This document shows positions 44,801-56,223 of a stretch of 64,000 nucleotides of DNA, piece after piece. Origin of the DNA: Paramyrothecium sp. XJ0827 (Eukaryota; Ascomycota; Sordariomycetes; Hypocreales; Stachybotryaceae); assembly GCA_020881915.1 (NCBI GenBank), contig JAJFPB010000003.1, positions 1,426,001 to 1,490,000 of the forward strand, in the 5' to 3' direction. The position numbers were made by a program, and so were the translations under genes. The notes below the pieces were generated by a model that saw only the letters and a program-made list of their open reading frames with translations, ran no database searches and had not been told where the DNA came from. Every line of letters starts with the position of its first letter. Position 1 is the first letter of the stretch.

Positions 44801-45732
44801 TCGCTCTCCCCTGCTCCTCCACCCCCCCTTCACTTTCTCCCCTCCATCACCTTCAACCCCCACTCACACATCAGTTTATCAGAAATGTGCGACTTGACGC
44901 TCCACCATCTCAAGATTGTCCTCCCCGCGAGCTGTCGATACTGGATACCTTCTCCATTGTAAACTGGAGAATAGCTTCTGTTCGTTCGCAAAGGCCAACA
45001 GATACAGGCAAATCTGCAGCCAATGCTCTCACGGGTCCGTCAAACGGTACCCACGTCCCCATCCATGCGCCGTCCAAGGTTCAGCAACATTGGAGCTTAG
45101 TCCGTGGCCAAATCGCTGGAATGTCCACCCTCCCCTTGTCCCTCTCCGGTTCTCCACACGTCCCTGGCAAGGGTCCCTTCTTTTCTGCCGTATGCCCTTC
45201 TGGGATTGGCCGCGCATCTTGACTTTGCCGTGCAGGCCTCATCGAAACTCCACTATTTGCAAGTGCGCCATGTACATGGCAGCTTGCCAAGGTCCAAGGC
45301 CGGAGAGACGTGTTGGCCAAAGAGGTGCGGGAAGAAAGGCGAATGCTATGACTTACTGCAGAATCCATCCTTACAAGTCCGTCCTCGCTTCTCGCGCGTC
45401 CTCCCGAGAATACAAAACCCTTGCGGCTCCCACTTCTCCTGCGGAAGATTTGCCTTTTCCTTTCCTCTTTTACCTCACATCATCTCTTCCTCTTTCCCTT
45501 CCTCCCTCTTCTCTTTATCCTTTCCACCCTCATTCCGACTTCCATTTGGTTTGAGGTATCCTCCTACTTTGGTTCATACTTCTTCAAGTGCTCCTAGTAT
45601 TCTGAAAGGGAACCACACGGAGTTGACTTGAAAGGAACTCCCTCGCAGCCGCATACCCCGAGCATCACCTCTGGAACGACTCCGGCGCAACGATCATTTT
45701 GTTCAGTTCGCAAACTGCGAGACCCGCCCAAC
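44801..45732 (+). promoter_or_regulatory. CT-rich promoter/leader of the amino-acid permease
   Basis: The 930 bp before the permease contain pyrimidine-rich blocks at about 44800-44860 and 45455-45545, typical of transcription start regions of highly expressed filamentous fungal genes. The frame of the permease is open upstream to 45628 but only from a TTG, so the ATG at 45733 is the start. Confidence 0.45.
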
Positions 45733-47572
45733 ATGACTTCCTCCGATGAGAAGTCCGTCAAGGCAATGGCCCCTCCTACCCCGGAGTTCGGCTCGGAGCA
45801 CCACACCCCGGAGAACACTGATGGTCTGCACCGCCGTCTCAACAACCGTCAAATCCAGCTCATTGCCATCGGTGGTGCTGTCGGTACCGGCATCTTCGTC
45901 AGTATCGGTCAAGGCCTTGCTGCCGGTGGTCCCGGTAGTTTGCTCATTGCCTTCATCCTTCTCTCCTGCGTGCTTGCACTTGTCAACAACTCGCTTGCCG
46001 AAATGACTGTCCTCATGCCCGTTTCCGGTGGTTTCGTCCGACTTGCTGGTCACTGGGTAGACGATGCCCTTGGCTTCACGGCTGGCTGGAACTTTTTCTT
46101 CTACGAGGCCCTGCTTATCCCATTCGAAGTCACCGCCCTCAACATTGTTCTGTCGTTCTGGAACCCCGACTTGACGAACCCCGGACCCACTGCTGGTATC
46201 TGCGCCGGTGTGATCATCCTCTATGCGTAAGGCTTCCCGTCTCCCCCTCCCCTTTCTGGTAACGACTGCTTGCGAATCCTGGTGCGCGTGATTCACATGA
46301 GGTGAAAAGATTCAAGCCCGGTCTCCTCCCTCCGTTTCTTGATAATAAAGTTGCATACTAAACGTCTTGTGATGTAGTCTTCTGAACGTCGTGGCTGTTC
46401 GTGGCTTTGGTGAGGCTGAGTTCTGGCTGTCCAGCGGCAAGGTCATCCTGATCTTCATGCTCCTGGCCTTCACCTTTGTGACGATGGTCGGAGGCAACCC
46501 TCAGGGTGATGCCTACGGTTTCCGCCACTGGACCAGCCCCGGTGCCTTTGCCGAAAGCCGCTCGACCGGTGCATTGGGTCGGTTCGAAGGATTCCTCGGT
46601 GCTCTCTGGAACACGGCCTTCTCCGTCGTAGGACCCGAGTACATTTCCATGGTGGCCGCTGAGGCCCAGCGACCCCGAATCTACATCAAGACCGCCTTCA
46701 AGACCCTGTACTGGCGCCTGGGTATCTTCTTCGTCGGAAGTGCCCTCGCTGTCGGCATTGTCGTGGGCTACAACGATCCTACCCTCATGGCCATCATCAA
46801 CGGTGACGCAGGTGGCAGTGGTACCGCCGCCGCCTCGCCCTACGTTATTGCCATGGAGAACTTGGGCATCGATGTTCTTCCCCACGTTGTCAACGCTCTC
46901 ATGTGCACCTCCATCTTCTCCGCTGGCAACACCTACACGTACTGCGCGATGCGTGGTCTGTACGGTCTGGCTCTCGATGGTCGCGCCCCGGCCATCCTGC
47001 GCAAGACCAACGCGCAGGGTGTTCCTATTTACGCCTTCTGCGTGGTCATGATCTTCCCCTTGCTTTCTTTCCTCCAGGTCAGCAGCAGCTCGCAGGTCGT
47101 CCTCAACTGGCTCCTTGCCCTCATCACGGCTGGCGGCTTGATCACGTACATCATTATCAACACCACCTTCCTCTTCTACTACCGCGCCTGCAAGGCCCAA
47201 GGTGTTGACCGCACGGCTCTTCCCTACTACGGATATTTCCAGCCCTGGTGCTCCATCATCGCCATGTCCGTTCAGTTCTTGGTTGTCATCTTCTACGGAT
47301 ACACATCTTTTGGCCCTTGGGATGTTGAGTCCTTCTTCAAGAACTACACCATGCAGATTGTGGCACCCTGCCTCTTCGTTTTCTGGAAGGTGTTCAAGAA
47401 GACGTCGTTCGTGAAGCCTCATGAGGCCGACCTGGTCTGGGAACGCCCCACCATTGACGCGTACGAGGCGAGCTTCACTGAGCCCCCCGTCGGCTTCTGG
47501 ACCGAGGTGCTTGAGCTTTTCTTCATCAAGCGCCGCAAGAGCAAGAGCAAGAGCCAAACTGTTGAGGCTTAG
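45733..47572 (+). CDS. YAT-family amino-acid permease
   Basis: Two exons, 45733-46226 and 46378-47572 (151-bp intron), 562 residues. Plasma-membrane amino acid:H+ symporter of the APC superfamily. The family signature is clear: RRLNNRQIQLIAIGGAVGTG with the unwound first helix GTGIFVSIGQGL, then PVSGGFVRLAGHWVDDALGF, GWNFFFYEALLIPFEVTAL and NTAFSVVGPEYISMVAAEAQ. About 12 hydrophobic segments are present, with a charged C-terminal tail. It resembles broad-range fungal permeases such as INDA1 more than a specific transporter, so the substrate is left open. Confidence 0.92.
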
Positions 47573-48368
47573 AGGTAGCACGAAAGTGTTACCGAGTACG
47601 GGCGTTGAGACTTGCTGTTTCAACCTCTTTTGTTTATTCTTGATGATCCATATTGCGCCATAGGAGATGATACCCCCGACTCTACCTCGTCTCGACCTTT
47701 TTTTCGAGTGAGATGAGCTCGGTTTTGCTGCTGAAAGACTTTTAGAATATCATGACCTCGGATAGATCGAGGATATGATTCTTTTCGGTATAGACTTAGA
47801 TTGTCATACAAGAACAGAGTCAGGCAAGGCTTGCCCATAGAAGATTTTACAATACACTTACGATGTACATGAACTACTCACTCTCCCCGCTTGTGCTGTG
47901 TGTACACCCATGTATGATGGTTCTTTGTCTTAATCGATGTACTATATGAGCCGAGTAGTCACCGGCTACGGATAGAGTCCAGATTTCACAATGTGCACTC
48001 ACACAATAGCATTGCGCCAAATCCATTACGATTGGTCGTGAAATTCATCATGGAAGATCAGCGCAGGCTTATTTCGTTTACCGGTCGATCGACAGGGCTC
48101 GATACGGTCAGCAAACCGTACGTAGGGGTTCCCCCCGTAAGGATGTGCGGGAGACGGGGTTGAGCGGCCGGGGACACCGATTCGTCTTCCTAGCTCTGGG
48201 ATGCAGACCCCGGCGTAGAGGCGTCGGGAAGGATGAGCTGTCTGCACGGAATGCGCATGGATGGTGGTGTGCCTGTAGCGTTCGGCGTTCGGGGGGAAAT
48301 AGTCAATTCTTTGTCGCGGATAGGCCCATGTTTCGCTATTCGGAGATTTCGGTCTGTGGTCTGATCAA
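47573..48368. other. Intergenic 3' of the permease
   Basis: 3' flank of the permease and following spacer; no gene recognised. Confidence 0.5.
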
Positions 48369-48461
48369 GATAAGGTAGGCGGTTTAGCGGCCACGATTAT
48401 CTTGCAGGAGATAAAGGCACAGTAGTCAAGGACACTATGATAAGGGGGCAACGTTGATAAG
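48369..48461. promoter_or_regulatory. Cluster of five GATA-factor sites
   Basis: Five GATAA cores in 93 bp: GATAAG at 48369, 48439 and 48456, GATAAA at 48410, and one on the minus strand at 48397-48401. This is the HGATAR site bound by AreA/NIT2 nitrogen regulators and by SreA-type factors. No gene start lies within 2 kb, so which gene it might serve is unclear. Confidence 0.4.
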
Positions 48462-49059
48462 AGGAGCGACTTGGAATGGGAGGGTAAATTCAGCCACTTG
48501 AGGTTTTGAGTGGAACTGTTGGGAGGCATCGTGGAAAGAAAGCGACGAAGCTACATTTGTAAGCTGATCAGACAGTAGCTCGCAAAAAACGGAGATGCTC
48601 AATGGGAGAGATTGATGCCGAGGCTGGTGGTCGCCAAACTCGACGCATGAAGACTGTGGATTGACTGGCCCGAGCGGTTCCCACGGCCAACATCGGGCAT
48701 GTATGTAATGAATTCGACGTGGTTGAGCGAGTCAAGCTGCGCAACGGGGCTGAGATGGCGCGACGACGCTCGTCTCTAACGCGTGGGAAAGGGGACGAGG
48801 AAGCACCACTTTATTTATTACCAATCTTCTCTGGACGGGTGAAGCCGAGGCATCTCAGAGAAAGCTTGGATCACTGCATAGATGGGGAGGATGGGTGGGG
48901 TCCACCATAATGCGCTGGCTGAGCAGCTCAGCAGTGATGTGAATGAAGAGACTTCAAAGGGGACAAAGCTGTGCGCGTGGACGAATCGGCGATGATCCGT
49001 GGCGGCCAGCAAGATTTCGCAGCCCATCAGGGTGGGATGAAGAACTTGGATTTGGTCTG
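48462..49059. other. Intergenic, nothing seen
   Basis: Short ORFs only, none with domains. It ends at the second copy of the AT-rich element. Confidence 0.45.
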
Positions 49060-49309
49060 CCTTGGCAAGTGGTGAGCAACAATGGCGGACTGCAAAACGG
49101 TCGGTTCATAGTAGCCTTAGGGAATTATAAATAAAATAAAATCAGAATATAATATTCTTAAAAAAAAATTTAAATTTCTTAGTATATTTAAAGACTTATA
49201 TTTAACATTTCTAAGGATCCTCTAATTATAAAAGCTACGACTTATTATACGTGTATAAGTATATCTACGGGTTCGCGGTCCGGGTTTCTTTGCCAACCGC
49301 TTGCTTGGC
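49060..49309. mobile_element. MITE-like element, copy 2
   Basis: A 250-bp segment with the same ends and orientation as 6372-6645. The left end is identical for 17 bp (CCTTGGCAAGTGGTGAG). The right end shares AACCGCTTGCTTGG and a nearby TTCGCGGT(T/C)CGG block. The inner segment TAGTAG..CTTAGG is also shared. The right flank is TA; the left flank reads TG, so the target duplication is imperfect. The core is AT-rich and non-coding. Confidence 0.72.
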
Positions 49310-50653
49310 TACGCGACAGCGACCTACGTTGCGATGACTGCTGATCATCGGCCTCGCCGGCTTCGGTTGCAGGAAGCACTGCGCGTTCCGCAGGCGAGAA
49401 ACTAGACACCCACAAGGCGAGGTTTCAAGCATTTTCTGGAAAACTATTGGGGAGGTGCACGGCGTCGACAGTGTAGATCCCCGAGAAAGAGCTGTTTCGG
49501 GACGCCCCGTTGTAAAGGTGTTCTAGTTGGCCCATTGTGAAGCGTGCCAAAGCAATGAGCTTCCATCGCAGAGACATCGACGTCACGAAGACTCTGGAGG
49601 AACCTGTGACGAAGAATGTGCTAGGCGGAGATCCTGACTCTCATAGGGAGCCGTACGGTACAGGACAAGTCGCGAATACAGCAGCCTACCCTTTTTGCGT
49701 CCGTCGCCTTCTCAGGCCTTCTGTGGAGAACCATCGACATTGGCTCGAGGAACGGGGACGGTCAGCACCGTATCTGGCACTAGCGATGGCGCGCCCGGAC
49801 AGAGCTGCCGGGTGCCTCAGCCGCCAGCGTCATCGACAAAAAAACCGCCTGTATCGTCATGGAGGGGGGAGCTGTCAGTGTTGCAGCAGAGCATTCCCCT
49901 GCCGTCCCTGTCAAAAGAGCTGTTTTTCGACGCAATTCGGTCTGACTACGTCTGCCAATTGTTAACAAACTCGTAATGACGAATTGGCTTGGTCCAGGCC
50001 ATGAGTGATGTGTCCTTTGCTGCATCACGTACTGCCATCAAAAAAAGGCGGTTCACTTATGAAATCATTTCTTTTTTCGGCATCCGCGGCCCCTCCATGG
50101 AACCACTCCCGAGCCAATCCCCAACTTTTTTTCTTCTTCTCTCTTCCAAGTGCCGAGGCATGACAAACCAAACGCACAGCTACGCTCGGCTACCTCTTCC
50201 GCACCTAGCAACCGGCGCCCAATTTTTTTTTTCTTTTGTACCTTCCGGATGGGTTTTACTATTATTATTCCTTCTGCAGAGTGAAATGTACCTCCCCTTT
50301 TGCATGACCGGGGGAAAAAAAGATCGGAGGTTACCTGTGGCCCCCGTTCGGAGCGGAGGCGGGAGAGGCCCGTCCTTCGCCTTTTGCTCGGTCCCTCTTA
50401 TAAATCAAGCCGCAGGGGAAGGGGGAAGGTGGGCGGGCGGCGAAGGATTGGACCGTTGACGTTTGTTTTCGTCGAGCAAACGCCACGTTTTCTGGGTTGC
50501 TGTCGTACAGGTTCGGAGTTTGAGCGATGGTGATCTGATGTCCTGTGGAGAGGATGGCCCTTTGCCCTTGACCCCTTGCGGATGACTGCCCGTGGCCACT
50601 TGCTTGTCCATCTTAGTGCATCATCTGCGTATGTGTGGGTGGAGGGGATGGAA
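49310..50653. other. Intergenic, possible decayed coding remnant
   Basis: No intact gene. The frame 49695-49976 reads IPLPSLSKELFFDAIRSDY near its end, which looks protein-like and recalls the middle of fungal Zn2Cys6 regulators, but it stops at once and has no partner exons. Poly-T and poly-A runs occur from about 50040 to 50330. Confidence 0.35.
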
Positions 50654-50659
50654 TATAAA
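50654..50659 (+). promoter_or_regulatory. TATA box of the reductase gene
   Basis: TATAAA lies 172 bp before the start codon, followed by a CT-rich initiation region and a (CA)n microsatellite at about 50788-50806 in the leader. Together with the strong C-ending codon bias this points to high expression. Confidence 0.55.
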
Positions 50660-50825
50660 TGTCCGGCCAGCTCTCTCCCTTCTCTGTCGTCATCATTCAT
50701 AATCCCTTTTCCTCACAATTGATACCCGGGTATAAGAGCTTTCCTTTTCTCTTCGTCCTCAATTCCTTGAACACTTCTCTGTGACTTACACACACACACA
50801 CACACAAACCCCAAACCAGCCCATC

Positions 50826-51869
50826 ATGTCCACCTCCAACAAGACCTTGATCTTCAAGAAGATCCCCGACGGCGTCCCCGTCCCCGGCGAGCACCTCGTC
50901 ACCGAGGACCGCCCCTTCAACCTCGACGACGTGGCCCAGGGCGGCATCGTCGTCGAGCTGCTCTACGCCTCCTTCGACCCCTACCAGCGCGGCCGCATGC
51001 GCGACCCGGCCAAGAAGTCGTACATGCCCGCCTTTGAGCTCGACGGGCCCGTCTACAACGGCGCGCTCGGCCACGTCGTCAAGTCCAGCAACGACAGCTT
51101 CGCCGAGGGCGACCTCGTCGAGGGCATGATGCCCACCGCCCAGTACGCCGTCATCCCCGAGCCCGCCAAGTTCAACATCCGCAAGCTCGCCAACCCGCTC
51201 GGCCTCGACCTCGCCCTCTTCCTCGGGCCCCTCGGCATGCCCGGCCTGACCGCCTGGTCCGGCCTGCACCGCATCGGCAAGCCCCAGAAGGGCGAGACCC
51301 TCTTCGTCTCCTCCGCCGCCGGCGCCGTCGGCCAGATCGTCGGCCAGATCGCCAAGCGCGAGGGCCTCACCGTCATCGGCTCCGCCGGCTCCGACGAGAA
51401 GCTCGACTTCATCGTCAAGGAGCTCGGCTTCGACGCCGGCTTCAACTACAAGAAGGAGAAGCCCGCCGACGCCCTCCCCCGCCTCGCCCCCAACGGCATC
51501 GACATCTACTTCGAGAACGTCGGCGGCGACCACCTCGAGGCCGCCATCGACAACATGAACGTCGGCGGCCGCATCCCCGCCTGCGGCATGATCGCCGACT
51601 ACAACTCCTCCCGCGACAAGCAGACCGGCGTCAAGGGCCTCTTCCAGATCGTCTCCAAGCAGATCACCATGCAGGGCTTCATGGTCGGCAACCCCGCCTT
51701 CGGCCCGGCCTACGCCAAGGAGCACCGCGAGAACCTGTCCCAGTGGATCAAGGACGGCAGCGTCACCGTCAAGCTGAGCGTCACCGACGGCATCGACAAC
51801 GCCGCCGAGGGCTTCGTCGGCATGCTGCAGGGCAAGAACTTTGGCAAGGCCGTCCTGAAGATCAAATAA
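50826..51869 (+). CDS. Zinc-independent MDR oxidoreductase (prostaglandin reductase/double-bond reductase type)
   Basis: Single exon, 347 residues. It is an NADP(H)-dependent 2-alkenal or enone reductase of the medium-chain dehydrogenase superfamily. Visible features are SFDPYQRGRMRD near the N-terminus, the LGMPGLTAWSGL segment, the nucleotide-binding motif SSAAGAVGQIVGQIAK, IDIYFENVGGDHLEAA and the C-terminal FVGMLQGKNFGKAVLKI. No zinc-binding cysteine set is present. It probably detoxifies reactive aldehydes or ketones in the cytosol. The ATG at 50826 follows a leader with only a non-ATG in-frame extension. Codon choice is almost uniformly C/G-ending, as in highly expressed genes. Confidence 0.92.
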   Translation: MSTSNKTLIFKKIPDGVPVPGEHLVTEDRPFNLDDVAQGGIVVELLYASFDPYQRGRMRDPAKKSYMPAFELDGPVYNGALGHVVKSSNDSFAEGDLVEGMMPTAQYAVIPEPAKFNIRKLANPLGLDLALFLGPLGMPGLTAWSGLHRIGKPQKGETLFVSSAAGAVGQIVGQIAKREGLTVIGSAGSDEKLDFIVKELGFDAGFNYKKEKPADALPRLAPNGIDIYFENVGGDHLEAAIDNMNVGGRIPACGMIADYNSSRDKQTGVKGLFQIVSKQITMQGFMVGNPAFGPAYAKEHRENLSQWIKDGSVTVKLSVTDGIDNAAEGFVGMLQGKNFGKAVLKIK

Positions 51870-52811
51870 ATGTGGTGAAAAATCAGTTCTGGAAAAGAGA
51901 AATGAAATAAGAAAAGAAAAGAATATGGGAGGGCAAAGTGGTAGTAAGACATACCAAGGATGATAAAAGCCAAGCTTTCCGTGCACGTTGGTTTGATGAT
52001 CTACCAACTGCATGAGCTGTGTAACTAGTACATATACTTTAATGACATGAATGAATGAGTTCGAGGCAAACGTTCGTGATCAAGGTTATCCTTGTGATTA
52101 TTTCGTCATTGCCATGGAGTTGGCCAGTGAGTGTGTGACGGGTGAGTAGAATCATTCTAGACTTACACAACACCGATCAATTTATCACGACGGAAGGATG
52201 AGACGCAGAGAACAAAAAGAATCGTTGCTGCCTCAATACATCGAATTCTAGACAAGCAGGCAACATGGAGGGGCTAAACAAGAAAACACTATTATCAGAT
52301 TCTCCTTGGTTAATAAACACAGGCAAAAACTGCCTGCTGCCTTAATACGTCAAACATGTGATCAGGTCAGGTTGTTGGATATGTGCCTCAATAACGCTGT
52401 AGGGATTGTAATTATTGTCTATAACAGCGGTCCACACCTTTCTTGCCCTCTCGAGGTCAGGTAAAGTGTTCAATGCTCGCACATTCACTCCAACGGCACT
52501 AGTTGTGATCATACGTCAAATCTATTCGGGTCGTATCTACCGCTTTCGCCCTCATCCATGCCCCAGTCTCGAAAAGCTTGGAACCAACCAGGATCCTCCA
52601 ATCCCAATCGCCTCCCGTGCCTCTCAAACCAAGGCTATAGTCTAATAGTAGGCCATCTATATCGGCAGCCCCGAACATGCAATTCATCAACCAGAATGCA
52701 GTCAAACTTTTCCTCAACGGCATCGCATCGTCGACAAAGGAAATCATATATGGTATGTCATAGAGAAGAAGAAGAACGTCGTAACCGTCTAGTGGTTTGG
52801 GGTATGTTCGA
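51870..52811. other. Intergenic between convergent genes
   Basis: 3' flanks of the reductase and of EF3. No gene recognised; frames that continue from EF3 past its last donor are intron read-through. Confidence 0.55.
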
Positions 52812-55800
52812 TTAGTCGTCGTCCTCGTCGCTGAAAACCTCCTCACCACGCTTGCGGCGGGCCATACGCTCTGCACACTTTTGTTAGTCTCTGATCGAAC
52901 ATGAACACCAGCAGGAAGCTTCAACTTACCCTTCTTCTTCTTACGGGCCTCGGAAGAGGTCAGCTTGGCCTTCTTCTTGGTGCTGACAATCTTGTTGCCC
53001 ATGGCGTCGAACTTCTCCTCCTCATCATCGCCGTCCTGCTTGAGACGGGGGCCAGCACCCTGACCGGCAACCCAGTTGTGGCCGGAAGGAGTCATCTTGC
53101 CGTCCATGACAGCCCAGACTTCCTCAGTCAGATCCTTGGTGAACTCGGCGGAGTGGGTAATGATGATGACACCACCCTCGAACTTCTTCAGGGCCTTGGA
53201 CAGGGCACCGAGAGAGTCACGGTCGAGATAGTTGGTAGGCTCGTCAAGGACGATCAAGTGGGGTCGCTGCCACGAGCAGGCGGCAAGGACGGTCTTGACA
53301 CGCTGACCACCGGACAGACCGCGCATGCGGGAATGGGAAACCAGCTCGGCGTCCAGGCCGAAGTTGGCGCAGTGAGACTCAATCTCCTTGCGAACCAGAG
53401 GTCGGAACTGACCAGAGGCGAGGGCCTCCTTCATATCGACATCGGCAACCATCTTCTGGTGAGAGGCGAGCAGCTCGGAACGGGGCAGCCAGACGTTGTC
53501 GGCAGACATCATGGGAACCCAGCGCTCGTTCTTCATGCCAACGTTCTCACCCAGAGCGAACGAACACTCGTACTCGTAGCTGTTCTTGAACTTACGACGG
53601 GAGTTGATGCCGATGACGCGACGCTGGGTACCCTCGACCTTGAAGATCTTGTCCATGGCCTTCTCATCGGCCTCGGTGATGACCTTGTTGGCGCGGTCCA
53701 TGGTCTCACGATCCTCACCAGTCTGGAAACGCCACTGGATGTACTCGGAGGGGGTCTTGTCCAGGTGGTCATCAATGTGGGCGAAAGCGTGCTGCTTGAT
53801 GTAGGCGATACGGATGTTCTCGTGCTGGTAGATCTCACCGCCGGTGGGGATGAGCTCACCGCAGAGAACGTTGATCAGGGTCGACTTGCCGGCACCGTTG
53901 GGACCGATGACGGCAATACGAGAGCCCAGAGAGCACTGGAAGGTGATGTCGGTGATCTGGGGCTTGGAGGTACCGGGGTACTGGAAGGACATCTTGGTGG
54001 CACGCAGGATGGCCTTGGCCTTGGTCTTGACACCCTCAAGGAAACCGGGCTCGGGGAAGGAGAACTCGATCTCGGAGGCACCGAGCTCGTAGTAGGACTT
54101 GGCAGAGGGAACGCGGCGGACGAACTCCTTCAGGTTACCACGGTAGCGCTTGAGCTTGAAGCGCTCGTAGTGGACAATGTGCTGGCAGACGTTGTCGAGG
54201 AAGCTGGAGTCGTGGGAGACGATGATGGAAGTGCAGGGGGAGTTGATGAGGTACTCCTCGAGCCACTTGACGTTCTTCACGTCCAAATGGTTGGTAGGCT
54301 CGTCGAGCAGCAGGATATCGGGGGCCTCGAAGACGGCACGGCACAAGGCCAGCTTCATCTTCCAGCCACCAGACAGGGCAGTGATCTCGCCCTTAACCAT
54401 CTGCTCGGTGAAGCCGAAATCGTTGAGCTGCTTCTCGACATCAGCCTGGGTGGTGGTGACACCAGCCTCGGCCAGCTTCTTCATGGTCCAGTCGATGGTG
54501 GTCATCTCAGTGTCAGCGGAGTCAAGGTCGTGCTCGACGAAGACAGTCTTGACCTCGCTCTGCTTGGGGAAACCCTCAACCTGCTCGTTGTTGATGGCGC
54601 GCATGAGGGTGGACTTGCCGGAACCGTTGGGACCGCAAAGACCGTAGCGCTGACCACGCTTGAGGCGCAGGTGAGTCTGGTTGAGCAGGATCTTGGCACC
54701 GTAGGCAAGAGAGAAGGTACAGTTGCAAAGATCCTCACCCTCCTCATCGTCCTCCTCGGCCTCGGGGCCCTCAGAGGCACCGGGAGAGGCACGCTTGCGG
54801 AGCTCGGAGACCAGGTTCTCGGCGTTGTCGATGCCAGTGATGACAGCCATGTAAGGCTTGATGTTCTCGACCCAGATGCTGGGCTCGGCCTCCTTCTCAT
54901 CGATGAGCTGACCGGCAATAGCAGCGATGTACTCAGCGATGGGCTCCATCTTCTCGAGGTAGTGGCCGTACTTGGGAGTCAGGAGCTCCTTGACCTTGGC
55001 GAAGACGATCTTCAAGTCACCGTCGTTGCGGGCCTCGGGGATCTTGCCGTCCTTGATGTCACCGACACGGGTGAGGGTGTCAAGAGCCTGCTTGGTCTTC
55101 TCACGGGCCTCGGGATCAGCCAGGTTGTCGTAGTTCTTCTGGAGGGCGGGCATCATCTTGGGCAAGAAAGGAGCAACGACGTTGGGGTCGTCGACGAGCT
55201 TGCACATGTTGTCGACAATGACAGCGGCCTTTCGCTTGATGGCGGTCTCGCGCTCGGCAAGACCACGGTCAAGAAGAGGAACCATGAGGGCCAGGGTAGG
55301 CTCCTGGACCTCAGTAACGAAGGTGGTGGCACCGAGCAAGTGAACAGTCTCGGGGACGTTCTCAGGCTTGGCGATACACTTGATCAGCTCGGGAATGAAA
55401 CGCTCAATATCCCTGTTGACGATCAACTGGCAGAGAGTCTCCATGGTCTTGTAACCACGCTCCTTGACCTCCTTCTTGGTGTCCCACATGGACTCGGAGA
55501 TGACGGGAATCAGCTCGGCGACGCGGTAGGCGAACTGAGCGGGGGCCTTCTTGACAAGAGCGTCAACGAAGTCCAGAGCAGCCATCTTCTCGGGCCACTT
55601 CTGGGCGTTGCGGATAGACTCCACAATGTGAGGGAGGGCAGCCTTGACGGCGTTGCCGCTGATGGCACCAGCAATGGCCAGAACGGCTTGCTGAGCAGCA
55701 TCCTTGACAGCGGTGATCTTGTCGCCGACGGCGGCAAGAACGTTGGGCAGGAGGACGACCAGGTAGGGCTCGACAAAAGCGGAGACATCGGAGTGAGAGG

Positions 55801-56223
55801 CGATGGCGTTGATGGCGACAAGGGCCTTCTCACGGGCGGCAGCATCCTTCTTGCTGGCGAGCTGCTTCTTCAGACCCTCAATGGTCCTATGGTAGAGCTG
55901 TTAGCCATATTCACCATGTAGTGTGGAGCAGTCACTAGAGGGAGAGCCAACCACCGCCCGTATAGTGATGGTGGGAAATTTTCTGCTAAGCCAAATGGCC
56001 CAGTAGAAAATTTTCATGCTGCCCTGTCGTGACTGCTGCCGTTGCGTGGCATGACGAGAAGAGGAACTTACTTGGTGGGAACATCCTGGTCCTCAATGCG
56101 GCCGTTGATGAAACCGGCCAGAGCGTTGGAGGTCTCCTTGATGTCGGCAGCGTCCTTGGAGACGGTGAGCTTCTGGAAAAGCTCATCGAGGACCTTGACC
56201 GACTGGGCGTTCTCGGAAGGCAT
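52812..56223 (-). CDS. TEF3: Translation elongation factor 3 (ABC-F ATPase)
   Basis: Three exons: 56223-56072, 55886-52930 and 52870-52812 (introns 185 and 59 bp), 1055 residues, close to yeast EF3 (1044). Fungal-specific ribosome ATPase that helps eEF1A deliver tRNA and release tRNA from the E site. Order: HEAT repeats (about 1-320), four-helix bundle, first ABC domain with Walker [10 protein letters not shown] and signature [15 protein letters not shown], then the second ABC with GPNGAGKST, an inserted chromodomain (around [17 protein letters not shown]), signature LSGGQRVK and LDEPTNYLD, then a lysine-rich tail. The last exon supplies the conserved basic/acidic end [15 protein letters not shown]. 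The first intron is long and structured. Codons are strongly biased, as expected for a very highly expressed gene. Confidence 0.96.
55927..56037 (-). repeat. Nested inverted repeats inside EF3 intron 1
   Basis: An outer perfect 9-bp pair (55927-55935 and 56029-56037, AGCAGTCAC) encloses an inner pair of 14-bp arms (55974-55987 and 56002-56015, 12 of 14 paired) around a 14-nt loop. All lie in the 185-bp first intron, so the excised RNA could fold. I do not see convincing C/D boxes of a snoRNA. Confidence 0.5.

Noticed and set aside
45628..45732. N-terminal extension of the amino-acid permease
   Set aside because: The extended frame begins with TTG, not ATG; the first ATG is at 45733 and gives a normal permease N-terminus.
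46358..47623. 421-codon minus-strand frame
   Set aside because: Antisense shadow of the permease; Glu/Gly/Asp-rich without domains.
50697..52013. 438-codon minus-strand frame
   Set aside because: Antisense shadow of the MDR reductase, caused by its extreme C-ending codon bias.
52901..55921. 1006-codon open frame on the plus strand
   Set aside because: It is antisense to elongation factor 3. Strong G/C third-position bias removes stops on the opposite strand; the translation is Leu/Val/Asp/Gly-rich with no domain.
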